DNA of 38,385 nucleotides from NCBI GenBank assembly GCA_002698425.1, contig NZXU01000011.1, positions 1-38,385 of the forward strand. The letters are read 5' to 3'. Each line of letters begins with the position of its first letter. Positions within the stretch are counted from its first letter, which is position 1. Positions 34,776 to 38,385 of the stretch are shown here, piece after piece. The position numbers were made by a program, and so were the translations under genes. The notes below the pieces were generated by a model, which worked only from the letters and a program-made list of their open reading frames with translations, was not told the origin of the DNA and searched no databases. The stretch comes from Ahrensia sp. (lineage in GTDB: Bacteria > Pseudomonadota > Alphaproteobacteria > Rhizobiales > Rhizobiaceae).

Positions 34776-35036
34776 CGTGCTACATACTACCGCCGCTCTG
34801 ATCTCAGCATCCAAGACGCCTCGCCTCGCATTTTGGCGGAAGTGCATTCCCGCTGCTCACAGCCATCCCAGTGACAGTTTCACTGGACATAGTGGCGTTA
34901 TTCCTCTTATCTGCGGAATTGCGTGCACCTAGTCAATCCGACTGCTATTGTCTAGTTTATGACTAGTCGTTGTCTAGTCATTGTGGTACGACACCAGCTC
35001 GGTGAAGGCCCGAAACGTACAGAGAAGGAGTGAAAC
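34767..35036. promoter_or_regulatory. Divergent regulatory region, gntR and transfer operon
   Basis: A 270-bp gap between the divergent repressor and the first gene of the transfer operon with no coding frame I can support. It is visibly more AT-rich than the flanking genes and contains the CTAG repeats at both ends. A good ribosome site (AAGGAG) precedes the ATG at 35037. Exact promoter boxes could not be assigned. Confidence 0.6.
34929..34979. promoter_or_regulatory. CTAGT repeat array upstream of the transfer operon
   Basis: CTAGT occurs at 34952, 34963 and 34974, exactly 11 bp apart, with another CTAGTC at 34929. The middle copy is the palindrome GACTAGTC. Sites on one face of the helix suggest cooperative binding of the GntR repressor over the promoter of the gene at 35037. 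Confidence 0.55.
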
Positions 35037-35459
35037 ATGGCCATCCCTAAATGGCTCCAAATCGGCCACGACCAGGTGTTCTCCCTCGGCGCGTTCCTCG
35101 TATCCGAGGTGACGCCAATGATCGACTTCGACAAGTCCTCCGGCGAGAACCGTGTGCAGGCGAGGGACCGTGACACTGGTTTGCCGCTGTGGCAGGTCGA
35201 GGTGCTTGACGGTGATCCGGCCGCGCCGAAGCGCAGCCGAACGGTGACGGTCAAGTTCGCCGCACCAACGCAGCCGTCTGCACCCACCAATTCCAGCGGA
35301 ACACCCTTCACACCAGTGGTTTTCGACGGGCTGATGGCGCTGCCGTATGTTGAGCGGTCGGGCGATTTCTCTAGGATTGCCTGGTCCTTTCGAGCCTCCG
35401 ACATGAGGGCGCCGGGCAAACCATCCGCCGGCGCAACGACCAGCCGGGAATCGGCATGA
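35037..35459 (+). CDS. Small accessory protein before FtsK (SCO3933-like, tentative)
   Basis: A 140-aa protein with beta-rich segments (DRDTGLPLWQVEVLDGD, RTVTVKFAA) and a flexible, Pro/Ser-rich C-terminus. Proteins of this type, including SCO3933-like regulatory proteins, commonly sit just before the translocase gene in actinobacterial integrative elements and are thought to help transfer or regulation. No catalytic motif is visible. The ATG follows AAGGAG. Its stop overlaps the next start (ATGA), so it heads the operon with ftsK, xis and int. The family assignment is from context and general likeness only. Confidence 0.5.
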   Translation: MAIPKWLQIGHDQVFSLGAFLVSEVTPMIDFDKSSGENRVQARDRDTGLPLWQVEVLDGDPAAPKRSRTVTVKFAAPTQPSAPTNSSGTPFTPVVFDGLMALPYVERSGDFSRIAWSFRASDMRAPGKPSAGATTSRESA

Positions 35460-36775
35460 ATCCCGATCCGTACGCACCGCTCGATCCCGATACCCCGTTC
35501 CGGCTCGATCACGTCCTGAATTTCCTCACCGCTCTCGGCCTGTGCGTGGCGATCATCGTGGGAGTCATCGGCGTCGCCCTCATCTCCTGGCGACTGCACT
35601 CACCCGAGACGTACGAGGAAAGGTTCGCAACACCGGCCCGACTCCTGCGCTGGCGACTGTGGGCTTACGCCTCCTGGCGCAGGCTCTGCAAGCGCTGCGG
35701 CTTGGCCGCCTCCGAACAGGTCACTCGCCGCAAAATAGAAGGCCAGCAGGTCACCTCCACCCGCTGGTTGCATCCAAAGCTGTTGGGAACAGACGTGTCT
35801 CAAACCACCCTGCGCCTCACAGTACGAGCAAGGATGGGACAGACCGTCGAAGACTTGGAGCGCGCCGTCCCTGCCATCCGCGACGCCGCAGGCGCACATT
35901 CGGCGCGAACGGTCGTCGTCGCGCCCGGGACAGTTCGGATCGAGCTGGTCATGCGGGAACAACTGTCGACAGTCGGCCACGCGGCGCCGTCAGAGGTAGT
36001 GACAACGCAGGTCACCCTCGGGCGATGCGAGAACGGATCAGCCTGGACCCTGCCGTTGAGTGGCCGGCACACCCTCACCGTGGGCTGCTCCGGTGCAGGC
36101 AAAGGTTCCGTTTTCTGGGGCATTGCGGGGGGACTGAGTCCCGCTGTCGCCGCCGGTGTTGTCCACCTGGTGGGAATCGATCTGAAGTACGGCATCGAAC
36201 TGTCGGTCGGCTCGGGCCTGTTCTCCACGATCGCTACGACAGAAGTGGATGCCGTGGAAACCCTTGCCGCGCTGGAAAAGTTGATGAACGAGCGTGGCAA
36301 CGCGATGGCAGGTCGAACGCGTGAGCACAGCGCGACCAAGGCGTCCCCCCTCGTCGTGGTCCTGATCGACGAGCTGGCCGGAGTGACCGCCTACATGAGC
36401 GATACAACCTTGCGCAAAGAAGCCGCTGCATCGTTGTCGCGAATCCTGACCAAGGGCCGTGCGCTGGGAATCGTGGTGGCGGCGTTCCTACAAGACCCAC
36501 GAAAAGAAGTCCTGCCGATGCGGGGGCTGTTCACGCAGACCATCGCGCTCCGACTGCGTTCCCGTGAGGAGGTCACGATGGTCCTCGGCGACGGGATGGG
36601 AGATGCTGCACCCGCACACCGGATCAGCCCTGACAGACCGGGCACCGGCTACGTCATCGCCGAGGACGGCCAAGTGACCAAGGTGCGATCCGACTTCTGG
36701 TCCGATGAGCAAATCCGCTCCACTGCAAGGCAATACGGAATATCGAGGACCACCGGAGGGCAGAGCAGTGAATGA
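35456..36775 (+). CDS. FtsK/SpoIIIE-like DNA translocase (TraB-like)
   Basis: A 439-aa membrane-anchored DNA pump. One transmembrane helix is predicted at about residues 22-46 (VLNFLTALGLCVAIIVGVIG), then a linker domain, Walker A GCSGAGKGS at 210-218 and Walker B VVLIDELAG with D305-E306. Proteins of this size act as the sole transfer protein of AICEs, moving double-stranded DNA between mycelial or cell partners. It overlaps the preceding gene by ATGA and a small ORF at its 3' end. The short N-terminus with a single helix is typical of the mobile-element type, unlike chromosomal FtsK with four helices. Confidence 0.85.
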   Translation: MNPDPYAPLDPDTPFRLDHVLNFLTALGLCVAIIVGVIGVALISWRLHSPETYEERFATPARLLRWRLWAYASWRRLCKRCGLAASEQVTRRKIEGQQVTSTRWLHPKLLGTDVSQTTLRLTVRARMGQTVEDLERAVPAIRDAAGAHSARTVVVAPGTVRIELVMREQLSTVGHAAPSEVVTTQVTLGRCENGSAWTLPLSGRHTLTVGCSGAGKGSVFWGIAGGLSPAVAAGVVHLVGIDLKYGIELSVGSGLFSTIATTEVDAVETLAALEKLMNERGNAMAGRTREHSATKASPLVVVLIDELAGVTAYMSDTTLRKEAAASLSRILTKGRALGIVVAAFLQDPRKEVLPMRGLFTQTIALRLRSREEVTMVLGDGMGDAAPAHRISPDRPGTGYVIAEDGQVTKVRSDFWSDEQIRSTARQYGISRTTGGQSSE

Positions 36776-36851
36776 CTGGTCCATCTTTGGATTGCCGGAA
36801 GAGTTGCCGCGCGCCCAAGCCCGCTTCGACTCGATCCAAGCAACGAGGTGA
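36768..36851 (+). CDS. Possible 27-aa ORF between ftsK and xis
   Basis: A GTG at 36768, overlapping the ftsK stop by 8 bp, is preceded by GGAGGG at a spacing of eight bases. The frame encodes 27 residues beginning VNDWSIFGLPEELPRAQ and ends four bases before the xis ATG, with its own last codons carrying the xis ribosome site. This arrangement suggests translational coupling from ftsK to xis. No homology can be judged at this length. Confidence 0.4.
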   Translation: MNDWSIFGLPEELPRAQARFDSIQATR

Positions 36852-36855
36852 CTCT

Positions 36856-37092
36856 ATGGTGATTCACGGTCTCCGGGAAGCGCTCGTGTCCACCGGCAGC
36901 TTCCCTGAGCTGCTGACCGCCGATCAGGTTTCGGCGCTCCTCGGCGTCTCAGCCGCGACAATCAACCGCTGGGCTGCTCTCCGCGAGACGACCGGCGAAC
37001 AAATCGGACCACCGTGCTACACGCTGTCGGAGCGGGTCCGTCGGTGGGACGCGGCCGAAGTCCGGTCCTGGTTGAAGCAGGTGCGTCGGTAA
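36856..37092 (+). CDS. xis: Excisionase (Xis), HTH protein
   Basis: A 78-aa protein with the excisionase/MerR-type helix-turn-helix LLTADQVSALLGVSAATINRW and a wing ending in WDAAEVRSWLKQ. It sits directly upstream of int and overlaps it (TAATG), the usual xis-int pairing, so it most likely directs the integrase toward excision by bending the att arms. The ATG at 36856 is preceded by GAGGTGA; the longer frame from 36772 starts inside ftsK and is unlikely. Gene symbol is by position and fold. Confidence 0.8.
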   Translation: MVIHGLREALVSTGSFPELLTADQVSALLGVSAATINRWAALRETTGEQIGPPCYTLSERVRRWDAAEVRSWLKQVRR

Positions 37093-38246
37093 TGGCTGGC
37101 AACACCCCGCGCGGCATCCGGAAACGCCTCAGCGCCGCCGGAGAACCCCGCTACCAAGTCCGCTACCTGATCCGGGACCCCGACGCCCCATCCGGCTGGG
37201 TGGAAACGTCCGCGACGTTCCCGACGCTGCGCGAGGCGAAGGCCTTCAAGTCCGAACGTGACAACGAGGCCGCGCTCGGCGCACGTCGGTTCGATCCCCG
37301 CCTCGGTCGCACGCCGCTGCAGCGGATCTGGACGCAATTCTCCGAATCCAAGAAGCCAGCGGTGTCGCCGAAGACCTGGAGCGGCTACACCCAGCACTGG
37401 GAACTGCGCATCAAACCGCGGTTCGGCCACGTGCCAGTCGACGAGATCACCCGCGCTGAAGTTCAAACGTTCGTTGACCACTTGACCGTGGGGCCGTGGG
37501 CGAAGGTGTCGACGCTACGCCTCCTACGCTCGATCCTCGACGTGGCACACCAGGACGGCCGAATTCACCGCAACCCCGCCCTCGGTGTTTCGGCGGGCCG
37601 CATTCCCGAGCGAGAACGTCACCGCTACCTGACGGCTCCTGAAGTCCACACACTTGCCACTGCGTGCGGCGACCAAGGCGACGTCGTGACCATCCTCGCT
37701 TACACCGGTCTGCGTTGGTCCGAACTCGTCGGCCTCCGCGTCAAGGACATCGACCTCGCGGCTCGTCGACTCTATGTGAGACGGGCCGCGCCCGAAGTCG
37801 AAGGCCGCATCGTCATCGGGCCGCCCAAGACCCGCGCCGGCATTCGAACGGTCCCGCTCCCCCAAGTCGTCGTCGACATCTTCAAGACGCGGATCGGCGG
37901 ACGGGCTCCTGACGAGCCCGCCGTCACCTCACCCAATGGCGCGATGCTGCGCTCCAACAACTGGCGTCGACACACCCACTGGAACAAAGCCCTCAAGAAG
38001 ACCGACCTGGCTCCGCTGACCATCCATGATCTACGCCACACCTATGCCAGCCTGGCCCGCAAATCCGGCGCCGACCTCAGATATGTCCAGAAGACCATGG
38101 GCCACTCCACGCCAACCGTGACCGCGAACATCTACAGCGACCTCTATGCCGATGAGCTGGACCAGGTTGCAACGAACCTCGATCAACTTCATGCGACCGA
38201 GATTCACACACCGAAGACCGGACAAGAACCGGACAAAGAAAACTGA
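37092..38246 (+). CDS. int: Tyrosine integrase of the outer element
   Basis: A 384-aa site-specific recombinase that integrates the element at tRNA-Phe. An N-terminal arm-binding region (YQVRYLIRDPDAPSGWVET) and a SAM-like core-binding domain (about 65-150) precede the catalytic domain with R208 (TGLRWSEL), H312-x-x-R315 (HDLRHTYA), H338 (MGHSTP) and Y348 (NIYSDL). The gene begins at the ATG overlapping the xis stop and ends 42 bp before the tRNA 3' end, the classic int-att layout. Its last codons contain the paired ACCGGACA repeat, a possible arm site, and are duplicated as a relic at 3036-3104. Confidence 0.93.
   Translation: MAGNTPRGIRKRLSAAGEPRYQVRYLIRDPDAPSGWVETSATFPTLREAKAFKSERDNEAALGARRFDPRLGRTPLQRIWTQFSESKKPAVSPKTWSGYTQHWELRIKPRFGHVPVDEITRAEVQTFVDHLTVGPWAKVSTLRLLRSILDVAHQDGRIHRNPALGVSAGRIPERERHRYLTAPEVHTLATACGDQGDVVTILAYTGLRWSELVGLRVKDIDLAARRLYVRRAAPEVEGRIVIGPPKTRAGIRTVPLPQVVVDIFKTRIGGRAPDEPAVTSPNGAMLRSNNWRRHTHWNKALKKTDLAPLTIHDLRHTYASLARKSGADLRYVQKTMGHSTPTVTANIYSDLYADELDQVATNLDQLHATEIHTPKTGQEPDKEN
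38217..38235 (+). repeat. Paired ACCGGACA repeat, candidate integrase arm site (right)
   Basis: Perfect ACCGGACA copies start at 38217 and 38228, 11 bp apart, inside the last codons of int and 52 bp from the att core. It mirrors the pair at 186-204 near the other end. Confidence 0.5.
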
Positions 38247-38286
38247 CAACCGAGTGCAAGACCCGTGTCGATGCAGGTAAAGAATG

Positions 38287-38336
38287 GTGGCCAGGGCCGG
38301 GATCGAACCGGCGACCTTCCGCTTTTCAGGCGGACG
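38287..38336. repeat. Right attachment site (att direct repeat)
   Basis: Identical to 50-99. It covers the 3' half of the intact tRNA-Phe gene plus one base. After integration this copy restores the tRNA, so its outer part comes from the element, including the encoded CCA at 38285-38287. Confidence 0.92.
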
Positions 38337-38361
38337 CTCGTACCAACTGAGCTACCTGGCC
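38288..38361 (-). tRNA. tRNA-Phe (GAA)
   Basis: A 74-nt cloverleaf on the minus strand: 7-bp acceptor GGCCAGG/CCTGGCC with discriminator A, D arm GCTC/GAGC, anticodon stem TCCGC/GCGGA with loop CTGAAAA giving anticodon GAA, and T arm GCCGG/CCGGC with loop TTCGATC. CCA follows directly (38285-38287), supplied by the element side of the att junction. It is the integration target of the outer element. Confidence 0.95.
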
Positions 38362-38385
38362 GGACGGCACCGATCACTCGCTACC

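Larger units (their letters stand above)
50..38336. mobile_element. AICE-like integrative element in tRNA-Phe
   Basis: A 50-bp perfect direct repeat (50-99 and 38287-38336) bounds the region. The right copy is part of a complete tRNA-Phe gene; the left copy is only its 3' half. Inside are an integrase next to the tRNA 3' end, an excisionase, an FtsK-like translocase, a GntR-type repressor and an HUH replication initiator, the gene set known from actinobacterial integrative and conjugative elements such as pSAM2. One of the two repeats belongs formally to the chromosome, so the element proper is about 38.24 kb. About 30 kb between rep and gntR is cargo, mostly phage defence. The repeats and gene order are seen; the AICE assignment is inference from gene families. 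Confidence 0.9.

Noticed and set aside
1..38385. CRISPR arrays or insertion sequences with DDE transposases
   Set aside because: No spaced repeat array and no DDE transposase frame were found on either strand.

Overview
The window is almost exactly one integrative genetic element of about 38.2 kb, sitting in a tRNA-Phe(GAA) gene of a high-GC actinobacterium. Dense GTG starts, 4-bp gene overlaps, strong GC third-position bias and the gene families suggest a mycolic-acid actinobacterium (Mycobacteriaceae or relatives); the species cannot be read from the sequence. The complete tRNA-Phe gene is at the right edge (minus strand, 38288-38361). A 50-bp copy of its 3' half lies at 50-99, so bases 1-49 and 38337-38385 are host flanks and the rest is the element.

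Outer element, core genes. The right end carries a divergent GntR-type repressor, a small accessory protein, an FtsK/TraB-like DNA translocase, a probable 27-aa ORF, an excisionase and a tyrosine integrase. The left end carries an HUH rolling-circle-type replication initiator. In the excised circle int and rep become neighbours across the attachment site, giving the tra-xis-int-att-rep order expected of actinobacterial integrative and conjugative elements (AICEs, pSAM2-like). CTAG motifs at 11-bp spacing flank the repressor promoter region. Paired ACCGGACA repeats, also with an 11-bp period, lie near both ends.

Outer element, cargo. Next to rep is a PIN toxin with an HTH antitoxin, followed by a 69-bp relic of an integrase 3' end. 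Then come a Schlafen/AlbA_2-domain protein, a complete qatABCD anti-phage operon (KAP ATPase, QatB, QueC-like, TatD-like), and a Type ISP (LlaBIII-like) single-chain restriction-modification gene.

Inner element. The Type ISP gene is split in the Pro-Pro codons of its methyltransferase NPPY motif by an 18.9-kb second mobile element (about 13035-31943). Removing it at the shared CCGCC rebuilds one 1650-aa frame with an intact NPPY. Its left end has three overlapping tyrosine recombinase genes plus a small coiled-coil protein, a Tn554-like arrangement. Its cargo is a further defence locus in one orientation: an HTH regulator, a SNF2-type DUF3883 helicase, a DUF1156 adenine methyltransferase, a DUF499 ATPase with a Swt1-type HEPN N-terminus, and an Mrr-like nuclease fused to a NACHT NTPase.

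Overall this is a nested defence island: a defence-carrying transposon inserted into a restriction gene that is itself cargo of a conjugative-type integrated element. The most novel points are the insertion at a catalytic motif, the helicase-methylase-ATPase unit followed by a nuclease-NACHT protein, and the integrase relic and repeats that record earlier module exchange.
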